Shown here in pieces: positions 26,229 to 34,566 of a stretch of 34,680 nucleotides of DNA. Within the stretch, counting starts at the first letter, position 1. Every line of letters starts with the position of its first letter. Both the position numbers and the translations under genes were made by a program. The notes below the pieces were generated by a model. That model did no database searches, was not told where the DNA came from, and saw only the letters and a program-made list of their open reading frames with translations. This DNA comes from Betaproteobacteria bacterium (GTDB lineage: Bacteria; Pseudomonadota; Gammaproteobacteria; Burkholderiales; CAIKXV01), in NCBI GenBank assembly GCA_947458265.1, contig CANGYF010000027.1:1-34680 (forward strand), in the 5' to 3' direction.

Positions 26229-26503
26229 GGGGTCGACGGGCAACGGTCGGACAAGGCATGCAGGCCGGACGGGCCGGAAGTCAGACTGCGAAGGCGATGC
26301 ACGAGAAGGCAACTGGATGAGCGAGGGTGCCCTGCCCGACCCTGCGGCAATAAGGTAACAGTTCCGGCGCCGTACAGGTCATGCGACGAAAACGCCGCAC
26401 AAGCCCATCCGCACGTGCCGGCCTGGCCCGATCCCTTGGGCAGCCAGGATCCGGGCGCGACGATCCATGCGGTGGTGGCCGACCTGACGACCAGCAGCCC
26501 CCC
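26229..26503. other. Intergenic region between nagZ and the DUF3135 gene
   Basis: 275 nt between two leftward genes. I see no gene, no tRNA and no convincing terminator or promoter. An AT-richer patch at about 26347-26360 read leftwards (TTACCTTATT) could be part of a promoter for the DUF3135-uvrC-pgsA group, but no matching -35 stands out. Confidence 0.5.
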
Positions 26504-27580
26504 TCAGTCGCATGCAAGCGCCCGGATGTCCGCCGCATGCGCGTCTGAGGCCTGCAGCCGGGCCAGGTCGAGAATCGTACCGTGCATGTGCGCCCGCCCG
26601 CGCAGTGCGGACAGGCGGCGGGCGCTGACCGCATCGACCAGCGGCAGCGGTGCCGCCAGCAACTGGTCGGCGAGATCCGGACGATTGCAGACCAGCACGA
26701 GGTCGCATCCGGCGGCAAGCGCGGCCCTCGCACGCTCGCAGACGTCACCGGCTACCCGCGCCCCTTCCATCGACAGGTCGTCGCTCAGGATGGCGCCGTC
26801 GAACCCCAGCCGCCGGCGCAGCACTTCCTGCAGCCAGTAGCGGGAAAAGCCTGCCGGCATCGGATCGACTGCCTCGTAGATCACGTGCGCCGGCATCACG
26901 GCGGCCAGGTCGCCCGGGGCCAGCCGCACATACGGCAACGCATCCGCAGCCAGGATCGCGTCCAGCGGCCTGGGATCGACCGGCACATCCACGTGCGAAT
27001 CGGCCTCCGCATAGCCATGACCGGGGAAATGCTTGCCGACCGAACCTATGCCAGCGCGGCGCAGACCGCGCACGAGTGCACGTCCGAGCGCCGTGACCGC
27101 CTGCGCATCGCCATGGAAGGAACGGTCGCCGATGACGCCACTGCGCCCGAAGTCCAGGTCGAGCACCGGTGCGAACGTGAAGTCGACGCCGCATGCTCGC
27201 AGCTCGGCTGCCATCACGTAGCCCGCCAGTTCGGCGCGCCGACACGCGCCAGCGGCATCCTGCGACCAGCGCGTACCGATCGAGCCCATCGACGGGATGG
27301 CGGTGAAGCCGCTGCGGAACCGCTGTACGCGTCCGCCCTCGTGGTCGACGCCGACCGGCAGTGCCGGCGTGCGCAGCGCATGGATCGAAGCCACCAGCGC
27401 CGTCAGCTGCGCCGGCGACTCGTAGTTGCGCGAGAACAGGATGACGCCACCGCAGGACGGATGCGACAGGCGCCGACGGTCGTCGGCATCGAGCGCGAGC
27501 CCGGCGACATCCAGCATCACCGGACCCAGGGGACGCGGGGCGCCAGTACCGACGCCGGAAACGGAAGTGTCGATGCTCAT
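26504..27580 (-). CDS. nagZ: Beta-N-acetylhexosaminidase NagZ
   Basis: Cytoplasmic glycosidase family 3 enzyme that removes GlcNAc from anhydro-muropeptides in cell-wall recycling, controlling the inducer pool of AmpC-type beta-lactamases where present. GVDHEGGRVQRF near the N terminus, the flexible catalytic loop KHFPGHGYAEADSHVD carrying the His acid/base partner, and the nucleophile Asp in ILSDDLSMEGA. 358 residues (E. coli 341). ATG 27580 overlaps the acpS stop (ATGA) and is preceded by AGGAG. Last gene of the lepA operon; MltG in this window makes related products. Confidence 0.94.
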   Translation of the reverse strand: MSIDTSVSGVGTGAPRPLGPVMLDVAGLALDADDRRRLSHPSCGGVILFSRNYESPAQLTALVASIHALRTPALPVGVDHEGGRVQRFRSGFTAIPSMGSIGTRWSQDAAGACRRAELAGYVMAAELRACGVDFTFAPVLDLDFGRSGVIGDRSFHGDAQAVTALGRALVRGLRRAGIGSVGKHFPGHGYAEADSHVDVPVDPRPLDAILAADALPYVRLAPGDLAAVMPAHVIYEAVDPMPAGFSRYWLQEVLRRRLGFDGAILSDDLSMEGARVAGDVCERARAALAAGCDLVLVCNRPDLADQLLAAPLPLVDAVSARRLSALRGRAHMHGTILDLARLQASDAHAADIRALACD

Positions 27581-27975
27581 TGCAGGGCTCCTGTATCGGC
27601 CCGTTCCAGGACCACCATCGCACACACCATTCCGCGTTCATCGGTCAGCGATACATGGCCGCCCAGCACGCCCTCGCGTGCGGCATGCTCGGCCAGCGCC
27701 GATCCGAAGACCAGCAGCGGCTTGCCGCGCGGATCGCTGGCCACGCCCATCTGGTGCAGCGTCGCCGGGAACCGCAGCCCGAGCCCGAATGCCTTGGAGC
27801 ACGCCTCCTTCGCCGCGAACCGCTGTCCCAGGAAGTTCACCGGCCGCCGCGACCGCGCGAACGCCTCCCGCTCCGCGGGCATCAGCACGCGCTCGACGAA
27901 GCGGTCACCAAAGCGGGCCAGCAGCCGTTCGACCCGATCAAGCGCGACCAGGTCGGTACCGATGCCGTAGATCAT
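27577..27975 (-). CDS. acpS: Holo-acyl-carrier-protein synthase
   Basis: Transfers 4'-phosphopantetheine from CoA to Ser of apo-AcpP (encoded here at 12699). Family signature GIGTDLVALDRV with the Mg-binding Asp, and FAAKEACSKAFG with the Glu/Lys pair. 132 residues (E. coli 126). Overlaps both neighbours by ATGA: its start with the pdxJ stop and its stop with the nagZ start. pdxJ-acpS linkage is conserved from E. coli. Confidence 0.96.
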   Translation of the reverse strand: MIYGIGTDLVALDRVERLLARFGDRFVERVLMPAEREAFARSRRPVNFLGQRFAAKEACSKAFGLGLRFPATLHQMGVASDPRGKPLLVFGSALAEHAAREGVLGGHVSLTDERGMVCAMVVLERADTGALQ

Positions 27976-28709
27976 GCCGCCCCCCTGTCCGTCGAGAGCG
28001 CTGCCACGTAGGCTCGCACCGCTGCATCGAGGCCCATGTCAAGCGCATCGCCCACCAGAGCATGGCCGATGGAGACCTCGTCGACGGGGGCTGCCGCGGC
28101 AACGAAACGTCCCACGTTGGCAAGGTTCAGGTCGTGGCCGGCATTGACACCGAGCCCGGCGGCGCGCGCTGCATGGGCGCTGTCGACATAGCGAGCCAGC
28201 ACCGCCGGGTCGTCCGGCTGCCGCGCATACGACTCGGTGTACAGCTCGATGCGGTCCGCGCCGAGGTCGCGCGCGAGGCGCATCGAGGCGGGCTGCGGAT
28301 CCATGAACAGGCTGACCCGAATACCAGCGTCCTTCAGGGCCTTGACCAGTGGTTCGAGTTCGGCGGCACGTTCCGGCAGCGACCAGCCGAAGCTGGAGGT
28401 GAGCGCACCTGCCTCGTCGGGTACCAGCGTGCACTGGTCGGGCCGGGTCTCGAGCGCGATCTTCAACAGGTTGTGGAAGGGATTGCCTTCGATGTTGAAC
28501 TCCACGCCCGGGTAACCTTCGAGCAGCCGGGACAGGTCGCGCACGTCGCCGGGGCGGATATGCCGCTCGTCCGGCCGCGGGTGCACGGTGATTCCGCGTG
28601 CCCCCGCAGCCAGCGACACCTCCGCCGCCCGGGTGACGCTCGGTAAGCCACTCTCGCGCGAGTTGCGCAACAGCGCGATCTTGTTCAGGTTGACGCTCAG
28701 TCGGGTCAT
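27972..28709 (-). CDS. pdxJ: Pyridoxine 5'-phosphate synthase
   Basis: TIM-barrel enzyme joining 1-deoxy-D-xylulose 5-phosphate and 3-amino-2-oxopropyl phosphate to pyridoxine 5'-phosphate. SVNLNKIALLRNSR start, GITVHPRPDERHI with the active-site His, FNIEGNP, LVPDE, ELYTE, GLGVNAGHDLNL and SIGHALVGDAL are all family blocks. 245 residues (E. coli 243). ATG 28709 gives the conserved N terminus. 43 nt from the recO stop with a small 6-bp hairpin (28722-28736). Confidence 0.96.
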   Translation of the reverse strand: MTRLSVNLNKIALLRNSRESGLPSVTRAAEVSLAAGARGITVHPRPDERHIRPGDVRDLSRLLEGYPGVEFNIEGNPFHNLLKIALETRPDQCTLVPDEAGALTSSFGWSLPERAAELEPLVKALKDAGIRVSLFMDPQPASMRLARDLGADRIELYTESYARQPDDPAVLARYVDSAHAARAAGLGVNAGHDLNLANVGRFVAAAAPVDEVSIGHALVGDALDMGLDAAVRAYVAALSTDRGAA

Positions 28710-28752
28710 CGTGTTGCAGGTCGCGGCGCTGCCGCGCGCCTGGCTCAAGGGG

Positions 28753-29475
28753 TCAGAGGGTCTGCAGCGAACGCAGCAGGTCGCGGGTATGCAGCGGCTG
28801 GTCGCCCAGGTAGTGCGCGAGCGCATGCCGTGTAAGCAGCTTGCTCTCCTGCAGGCTCTGCGCATCGGTATAGCGATCCTGCGCCATGTCGACCAGCGTC
28901 TGCCCCGCCAATTCTATGCCCTCGCGCTCTCCGTCCGCAGGCATCGGTCCGGTGCCGACCTGGTAGACGTATCGCGCAGCCGGGTCGATCGGGGCGCCGG
29001 TGGCGGCGTCGCGGTCGAGCATCAGCCCGTATCCGATCCCGGCGAGCAGCTCGCGTTCGAACCGGCGCAGCGTTGCCGAAAGCCCACTGCCGGCCGACAG
29101 TTCGACCAGCACCTGCGCATAAGCCTCGAACAGCTGTTCATGCGGATCTTCACGGCGCAGCAGCCGCAGCAGCAGTTCGTTCACGTAGAGCCCGCACAGC
29201 AGCGGCGTCGCCCTCAGCGGCGGCAGGCCGCCGATCCATTCGACCTTGTGCAGCGTGCGCAGCTCGCCACGCCCCCCCCAGCTCGCCGCCATCGGCTGGA
29301 AAGGCAGCAGCAGGCCACGCATGGCCGACCCGGCGCGGCGCGCACCGCGCGCGACCCACGCGATGCGCCCGAACTGGCCGGTGAAGGCCTCGACGATGAG
29401 GCTCGTTTCGCGGAACGGATAGGCGTGCAGCACGAAGGCCGGTACCTGCGTGACCCGGGTTCCGCCGCCCGCCAT
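28753..29475 (-). CDS. recO: DNA repair protein RecO
   Basis: RecF-pathway mediator that loads RecA on SSB-coated DNA. N-terminal OB fold (VPAFVLHAYPFRETSLIVEAFTG ... RGARR), then a helical domain (LLCGLYVNELLLRLLRREDPHEQLFEAYAQVL) and C-terminal VMDMAQDRY-like tail. 240 residues (E. coli 242). Starts 2 nt from the era stop. The era-recO-pdxJ order matches E. coli. Confidence 0.93.
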   Translation of the reverse strand: MAGGGTRVTQVPAFVLHAYPFRETSLIVEAFTGQFGRIAWVARGARRAGSAMRGLLLPFQPMAASWGGRGELRTLHKVEWIGGLPPLRATPLLCGLYVNELLLRLLRREDPHEQLFEAYAQVLVELSAGSGLSATLRRFERELLAGIGYGLMLDRDAATGAPIDPAARYVYQVGTGPMPADGEREGIELAGQTLVDMAQDRYTDAQSLQESKLLTRHALAHYLGDQPLHTRDLLRSLQTL

Positions 29476-29477
29476 CG

Positions 29478-30380
29478 TCAGTCCTGCCCGGGGTCGCCCG
29501 GAAGGGCGATGTCCTCGCTGGCGGACGGCCTCGCACGGATGCGCTGGATCTTCACCCACAGTTCCATGAACACCTTGCAGCCGAACAGCGCTTCCATGTC
29601 GTGCCGGGCGGCGGTGGCGATCGCCTTCAGCTGTGCGCCCCGCTCGCCGATCACGATGGCCTTCTGGCTGGCCTTGGCGACGGTGATGGTCGCGTAGATC
29701 CGGCGCAGCCTCGGCAGCTCCTCGAACTGTTCGATCGAGACATCGCACTCGTAGGGCAGCTCGGCACCGAGGAACCGGAACAGCTTCTCGCGCAGGATCT
29801 CGCCGGCGAAGTAGCGTTCACCGCGATCGGTGAGCGTATCGGGCTCGTACAGGGCCTCCTGCTCCGGCAGGTGGATCGCCAGCGCATCGAGCAGCGGATC
29901 GAAGGTCGTATCGTGTTCTGCGCTGACGGGCACCATCGCGGAGAAATCCCGCTCCTGGCGCACGCGGTCGATGAACGGCAGCAGCCTGCGCTTGTCCTGC
30001 AGCTGGTCGATCTTGTTGATCACCAGCACGACCGGCAGCGACGTTGGCAGCGCACGGCTGACCGCGCGGTCCTCGGGCCCGAAGCGGTCGGCCTCGACCA
30101 CCCAGGCTACCGCATCGACGCCATCGAGCGCCTGGATGGCCTCGCGGTTGTAGGTACGCGACTGGTGGCCGCTGCGGTTGTCCTGCAACCCGGGCGTGTC
30201 GACGAAGCCGAACTGCTGTTCGCCGCGAGTCAGAATGCCGAGCAGGTTCGACCGGGTGGTCTGCGGCCGCTTCGAGACGATCGCCAGCCGGGTACCGATC
30301 AGCCGGTTGAGCAGCGTCGACTTGCCCACGTTCGGGCGCCCGACGATCGCGATGCGGCCCGACTGTCGCGGCGTGGTCAT
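29478..30380 (-). CDS. era: GTPase Era
   Basis: Essential GTPase for 16S rRNA 3'-end maturation and 30S assembly. G1 GRPNVGKST at 14-22, switch region RPQTTRSNLLGI, G3 DTPGLQ, G4 NKID, and a C-terminal KH domain with GxxG as GERG. 300 residues (E. coli 301). ATG 30380 overlaps the rnc stop as ATGA; the longer frame into rnc is rejected. Confidence 0.97.
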   Translation of the reverse strand: MTTPRQSGRIAIVGRPNVGKSTLLNRLIGTRLAIVSKRPQTTRSNLLGILTRGEQQFGFVDTPGLQDNRSGHQSRTYNREAIQALDGVDAVAWVVEADRFGPEDRAVSRALPTSLPVVLVINKIDQLQDKRRLLPFIDRVRQERDFSAMVPVSAEHDTTFDPLLDALAIHLPEQEALYEPDTLTDRGERYFAGEILREKLFRFLGAELPYECDVSIEQFEELPRLRRIYATITVAKASQKAIVIGERGAQLKAIATAARHDMEALFGCKVFMELWVKIQRIRARPSASEDIALPGDPGQD

Positions 30381-31036
30381 GGCCGCTCCGCCAGCTGCCG
30401 CCATGCAGCCTCGGCAGCGGACTGCTCTGCCGTACGGCGGCTGGTGCCGCTTCCACGGCTCCGCAGCGCCGGCGCTTCGATCGTGCATTCGACCTCGAAG
30501 CGCTGCGCATGCGCCTCGCCGCTGATCTCCACCACCGCATAGCGCGGCAACGGATGGCGCCGTGCCTGCAACCATTCCTGCAGTCGCGTCTTGGGATCCT
30601 TCGCCGGGGCGTGGATGTCGATCGCGCCGAGGCGGGAATCGAAGTTGGCGACCACGAAGGCCGATGCCGCATCGTAGCCGGCGTCGAGGAACACAGCGCC
30701 GACCACAGCCTCGAACGCATCGGCCAGGATCGATGGACGACGATGGCCGCCGGTGCGCGCCTCTCCCTCGCCCAGCCTCAGCGATGTGCCCAGATCGAGC
30801 TCCAGCGCGACCTCGAACAGCGCCTGCTGATTGACCAGGTTCGCGCGCAGGCGCGACAGTTCCCCTTCAGCGGCCCGAGGGAAGCGATCGAGCAGCGCCT
30901 GCGCCACCACGCAATTGAGCACGCTGTCGCCGAGGAACTCGAGGCGCTCGTTGTTATCCGCACCGTAGCTGCGATGCGTGAGGGCGCGTGCGAGCAGCGA
31001 CCGATCGGAGAATGGATGCTGGATCGCGCGGGACAT
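30377..31036 (-). CDS. rnc: Ribonuclease III
   Basis: Double-strand-specific endoribonuclease that releases pre-16S and pre-23S rRNA. Signature NERLEFLGDSVL with the metal-binding acidic residues, DAFEAVVGAVFLDAG for the second set, and a C-terminal dsRNA-binding domain (DPKTRLQEWLQARRHPLPRY ... GSGTSRRTAEQSAAEAAWRQL). 219 residues (E. coli 226). Followed directly by era, as is nearly universal in proteobacteria. Confidence 0.97.
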   Translation of the reverse strand: MSRAIQHPFSDRSLLARALTHRSYGADNNERLEFLGDSVLNCVVAQALLDRFPRAAEGELSRLRANLVNQQALFEVALELDLGTSLRLGEGEARTGGHRRPSILADAFEAVVGAVFLDAGYDAASAFVVANFDSRLGAIDIHAPAKDPKTRLQEWLQARRHPLPRYAVVEISGEAHAQRFEVECTIEAPALRSRGSGTSRRTAEQSAAEAAWRQLAERP

Positions 31037-31080
31037 CGTCGACTGGGGGGGCGGATACGGCGCGACGCGGAAACGCCGCG

Positions 31081-31437
31081 TCAGCGCGAGGATGCCTCGA
31101 AATCCACCAGCAGGCTTACATTCGCGACCAGCGGGATCGTGACCTGGTACTGGGCTTCGATGACCAGTTGGCCGGCATCGCGCGAGATGGCGAGGTCGCC
31201 CGGGCCGATCGCACTCACCGAATCGACCGACACCTGGCGGCTGAAGGCTGCCCGCACGTCGGCAGCAGTCGCGTTGGCGAACTCGGGGTTCTGGACGATC
31301 TGGCGGAAGATCTTCGTGATCGTGTACTGCTGGAGGTAGGCCGGCACCAGCTTGAGCGAGAAGATGACAACGACCACCAGGACGATGCTGACCAGGATGA
31401 GACCGATGAGCGAAAGACCTTGCTGCCGGTTACGCAT
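31081..31437 (-). CDS. DUF4845 membrane-anchored protein
   Basis: 118 residues: a short basic start (MRNRQQGLSLIG) resembling a type IV pilin-like N terminus, one hydrophobic helix (about residues 8-27), then a periplasmic domain of about 85 residues ending in SLLVDFEASSR. DUF4845 proteins occur between lepB and rnc in beta- and gammaproteobacteria; function unknown. ATG 31437 is chosen because it starts just before the helix; it lies 11 nt after the lepB stop. Confidence 0.85.
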   Translation of the reverse strand: MRNRQQGLSLIGLILVSIVLVVVVIFSLKLVPAYLQQYTITKIFRQIVQNPEFANATAADVRAAFSRQVSVDSVSAIGPGDLAISRDAGQLVIEAQYQVTIPLVANVSLLVDFEASSR

Positions 31438-31448
31438 GGACGTGGCCT

Positions 31449-32252
31449 TTACTGTATCGGTGTGCCGATGCGGCCCATCGCGTCGAAATTCCACCAGATC
31501 ATCACGGCCTTGCCGACGATGTTGCGCTCAGGCACGAAGCCCCAGTAACGACTGTCGGCGCTGGCGTCCCGGTTGTCGCCCATCGTGAAGTAATGGCCGG
31601 GCGGGACGGTGCAGGTGAACCCGGCTTCATTGTATTCGCAATTCTCCCGCAACGGAAAGCGCCGGACCCCACCCAGCTGCAGCGTTGGAAGCTCGGCCTG
31701 GACCAGGATGTCGTGCGGCTTCTCGCCGATCGACTCGGATAGCCGGCGCGCGTTGACGAAAGACAGGCCACCCTCGACATAGCTGTAGTCGCCGATCTGT
31801 TTCATCGGCACTGGCTGGCCATTGATCTCAAGCTGCTTGTCCCGGTAGGACACCTTGTCGCCGGGGATGCCGACCACCCGCTTGATGTAATCGAGCGAAG
31901 TGTCTTCCGGGTACCGGAACACCATCACGTCACCACGCTGCGGCGAGCCCATGTCGAAGACCTTCACGTTCGCCACCGGAAGGCGGATGCCGTAGGTGTA
32001 CTTGTTGACGAGGATGAAGTCACCGACCAGCAGGGTCGGGATCATCGAGCCGGAGGGGATCTTGAACGGCTCCACCAGGAACGAGCGCAGCACGAAAACG
32101 ACCAGGATCACCGGGAAGAAGCTCTTTGGATACTCGATCCACCACGGCTCTCCCTTGCCCGCGGGCCGGTTGCGACGCAGGACCAGCCTGTCCAGGAGCC
32201 AGATGCCGCCGGTGATGACCAGCAGCACCAGCATGATCAACGGGAAATTCAA
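31449..32252 (-). CDS. lepB: Signal peptidase I
   Basis: Removes Sec and Tat signal peptides at the outer face of the inner membrane. Two N-terminal membrane helices (about residues 3-24 and 44-60); catalytic Ser69 in PSGSMIPTL and Lys124 in LDYIKRVVGIPGD; also RGDVMVFRYP and the C-terminal MGDNRDASADSRYWG. 267 residues, shorter than E. coli (324) but usual in betaproteobacteria. Begins 19 nt after lepA, as in E. coli. Confidence 0.97.
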   Translation of the reverse strand: MNFPLIMLVLLVITGGIWLLDRLVLRRNRPAGKGEPWWIEYPKSFFPVILVVFVLRSFLVEPFKIPSGSMIPTLLVGDFILVNKYTYGIRLPVANVKVFDMGSPQRGDVMVFRYPEDTSLDYIKRVVGIPGDKVSYRDKQLEINGQPVPMKQIGDYSYVEGGLSFVNARRLSESIGEKPHDILVQAELPTLQLGGVRRFPLRENCEYNEAGFTCTVPPGHYFTMGDNRDASADSRYWGFVPERNIVGKAVMIWWNFDAMGRIGTPIQ

Positions 32253-32271
32253 TGTCTGCTCTCTTCCATCG

Positions 32272-34065
32272 TCACTTGCTGTCGGTACGCAGGACGGCCA
32301 GGAAGGCCTCCTGCGGGATCTCCACCCGGCCCACCTGCTTCATGCGCTTCTTGCCTGCCTTCTGCTTCTCCAGCAGCTTGCGCTTGCGGCTGATATCTCC
32401 GCCATAGCACTTCGCCAGCACGTTCTTGCGCAACGCCTTGATCGTCTCGCGCGCGATGATGTGTGCACCGATGGCTGCCTGCACCGCGACGTCGAACATC
32501 TGGCGCGGGATCAGTTCGCGCATCTTCACCGCCAGTTCCCTGCCCCGCTGCTGGCTGGTCGAACGGTGTGCGATGACCGACAGTGCGTCGACCTTCTCGC
32601 CGTTGATCAGGATGTCGAGCTTGACCAGGTCGGATGAACGGAAGTCGGTGAACTCGTAGTCGAGCGATGCATAGCCCCGGCTCACCGACTTCAGCTTGTC
32701 GAAGAAGTCCATCACCACTTCGTTCAACGGCAATTCGTAGGTCAGGATCACCTGGCGCCCGGAATAGTGCATGTCCTTCTGCGCGCCACGTTTCTGGTTG
32801 CAAAGGGTCATCACTGGCCCGACGTAGTCTTGCGGCACGATGATGGTTGCCTTGATCATCGGCTCGAGGATGTCCTCGATCTTCGACGGTTCGGGGAGCT
32901 TCGACGGATTGTCGATCTCGATGGTCTCGCCATCGCGCATGAGGATGCGGTACACGACCGTCGGCGCGGTCGTGATCAGGTCGATGTCGTATTCACGCTC
33001 CAGCCGCTCCTGCACGATCTCCATGTGCAGCAGCCCGAGGAAGCCGCAACGGAAGCCGAAGCCCAGCGCCTGCGAGGTTTCGGGTTCGTAGCGCAGCGAC
33101 GAGTCGTTCAGGTGCAGCTTCTCGAGCGCGTCGCGCAGGGCTTCGTAGGCGTTCGACTCGACCGGATAGAGGCCGGCGAAGACCTGCGACTTGATCTCCT
33201 TGAACCCCGGCAGCGGCTCTGAAGCCTGACGGTCGGCCAGCGTCACCGTGTCGCCCACCATCGCGGCCTTCAACTCCTTGATGCCCGCGATGATGTACCC
33301 CACGCCGCCGGCCGACAGCGACTCGGTTTGCCGCCCCTTGGGCGTGAACACGCCGACCTGCTCGCAGTTGTAGACGGCGCCGGTGGCCATCAGCAGCAGC
33401 CGGTCCTTCGGACGCAGGGTGCCGTCCTTGACCCGCACCAGCATCACCACGCCGACATAGTTGTCGAACCATGAGTCGATGATCAGTGCCTTGAGAGGCG
33501 CATCGGGGTCGCCCTGCGGCGGCGGGATGCGCGCGATCACCTGCTCCAGGATGTCGTCGATCCCGAGGCCAGTCTTCGCGCTGGCACGCACCGCATCGCG
33601 GGCATCGATGCCGATGATGTCCTCGATCTCCTGGATCACACGCTCCGGCTCCGCCGACGGCAGGTCGATCTTGTTGAGGACAGCGACCACCTCCATCCCG
33701 AGTTCGGTGGCGGTGTAGCAGTTGGCGACGGTCTGCGCCTCGACCCCCTGCGACGCGTCGACCACCAGCAGCGCGCCTTCGCACGCGGAGAGCGAACGCG
33801 ACACCTCGTAGGAGAAATCGACGTGTCCAGGCGTGTCGATCAGGTTCAGGTTGTAGGTCTGACCATCGCGCGCAACGTACTTCAAGGCTGCGGTCTGCGC
33901 CTTGATCGTGATGCCGCGCTCGCGCTCGAGGTCCATGGAGTCGAGCACCTGCTCGTCCATCTCGCGGTCCGACAGCCCCCCGCAGCGCTGGATGAAGCGA
34001 TCGGCCAGCGTGGACTTGCCATGGTCGATGTGGGCAATGATCGAAAAATTGCGGATGTGCTGCAT
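32272..34065 (-). CDS. lepA: Elongation factor 4 (LepA)
   Basis: Ribosome-bound translational GTPase implicated in initiation and back-translocation. [20 protein letters not shown] (G1), RGITIKAQ (G2), DTPGHVDF (G3), NKIDLP (G4), and the LepA-specific C-terminal domain ending in [14 protein letters not shown]. 597 residues (E. coli 599). ATG 34065 matches the family start exactly; AGGAAA lies 13 nt upstream. A TAGAAT -10 element at 34146-34141 may give it its own promoter. Confidence 0.97.
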   Translation of the reverse strand: MQHIRNFSIIAHIDHGKSTLADRFIQRCGGLSDREMDEQVLDSMDLERERGITIKAQTAALKYVARDGQTYNLNLIDTPGHVDFSYEVSRSLSACEGALLVVDASQGVEAQTVANCYTATELGMEVVAVLNKIDLPSAEPERVIQEIEDIIGIDARDAVRASAKTGLGIDDILEQVIARIPPPQGDPDAPLKALIIDSWFDNYVGVVMLVRVKDGTLRPKDRLLLMATGAVYNCEQVGVFTPKGRQTESLSAGGVGYIIAGIKELKAAMVGDTVTLADRQASEPLPGFKEIKSQVFAGLYPVESNAYEALRDALEKLHLNDSSLRYEPETSQALGFGFRCGFLGLLHMEIVQERLEREYDIDLITTAPTVVYRILMRDGETIEIDNPSKLPEPSKIEDILEPMIKATIIVPQDYVGPVMTLCNQKRGAQKDMHYSGRQVILTYELPLNEVVMDFFDKLKSVSRGYASLDYEFTDFRSSDLVKLDILINGEKVDALSVIAHRSTSQQRGRELAVKMRELIPRQMFDVAVQAAIGAHIIARETIKALRKNVLAKCYGGDISRKRKLLEKQKAGKKRMKQVGRVEIPQEAFLAVLRTDSK

Positions 34066-34140
34066 CGGGTGTTCGACGTTTCCTGTGTGACTGCGGAGCT
34101 GCCCGCGCAGGCCGCGAGGCCGCGAGTACGGCGCACGCGG

Positions 34141-34146
34141 ATTCTA
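34141..34146 (-). promoter_or_regulatory. Candidate -10 element upstream of lepA
   Basis: TAGAAT on the minus strand (5/6), preceded by TTGGC and followed by CCGC, the same 10-base core as the acpP element at 12615. No good -35 at standard spacing. It would give a leader of about 70 nt. The 153-nt gap between the glutaredoxin-like gene and lepA otherwise shows no gene. Confidence 0.4.
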
Positions 34147-34218
34147 GCCAAGTTGTTGTGCCACCGGGGCTTTTGCTCGCACGGCTGGCACTCGCACCTG
34201 TGCTGTGAGAGCGGCTGC

Positions 34219-34464
34219 TCAGCGCATCATCGCGCGAGCGAGCGCCATCCGGTCGAGCTGTCCGAAGCAGATCAACTGACCGTCTTCATGGGTAAGTACT
34301 GGTATCCGCTCGGCATGCACGGCCTGCAGGTCGGGGAAGTCGTCGAGATCGACGACGCGCAGCAGGAGACGACCGGCGTCAACCAGCGGCTGCAGCTGGT
34401 CGATCATCGTCTCGCAGAGATGGCAGTAATCGTGGACGTAGAGCACGAACGTCGGGGTCGGCAT
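34219..34464 (-). CDS. Glutaredoxin-family (DUF836-like) thiol protein
   Basis: 81-residue thioredoxin-fold protein: FVLYVHDYCHLCETMIDQL with a CHLC redox pair and IPVLTHEDGQLICFGQLD with the cis-Pro that closes the active site. Such genes stand just before lepA in many betaproteobacteria. Disulfide reductase role is inferred from the CxxC; the partner is unknown. Shine-Dalgarno AGAGGTGA. Only 30-35 nt separate its ATG from the rRNA operon terminator, so its promoter is not obvious. Confidence 0.9.
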   Translation of the reverse strand: MPTPTFVLYVHDYCHLCETMIDQLQPLVDAGRLLLRVVDLDDFPDLQAVHAERIPVLTHEDGQLICFGQLDRMALARAMMR

Positions 34465-34493
34465 GGTCCGTCACCTCTGGGCTTGGTAGCCTG

Positions 34494-34528
34494 AAACGAA
34501 AACGCCCCGATCGGGAGACCGGGGCGTT
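34494..34528 (-). terminator. rRNA operon intrinsic terminator
   Basis: 9-bp stem (34501-34509 with 34520-34528), 10-nt loop, and on the minus strand a TTTTCGTTT tail (to 34494). It stops the rRNA transcript arriving from the right, just upstream of the glutaredoxin-like gene. Confidence 0.85.
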
Positions 34529-34532
34529 GTAG

Positions 34533-34557
34533 TCAGGGGCCTGGATGAGGCGCCTGA
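34533..34557 (-). other. Hairpin between 5S rRNA and the rrn terminator
   Basis: Arms 34533-34541 and 34549-34557 pair over 9 positions with one mismatch around a 7-nt loop. It lies 9 nt after the 5S end, before the main terminator; a likely processing or backup termination hairpin. Confidence 0.5.
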
Positions 34558-34566
34558 GGAGGGGAG

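Noticed and set aside
26281-26748. 155-codon minus-strand frame overlapping the 3' end of nagZ
   Set aside because: It overlaps nagZ in another frame and shows no family features.
23916-26840. 974-codon plus-strand frame opposite uvrC, the DUF3135 gene and part of nagZ
   Set aside because: Antisense shadow; uvrC motifs on the other strand are complete.
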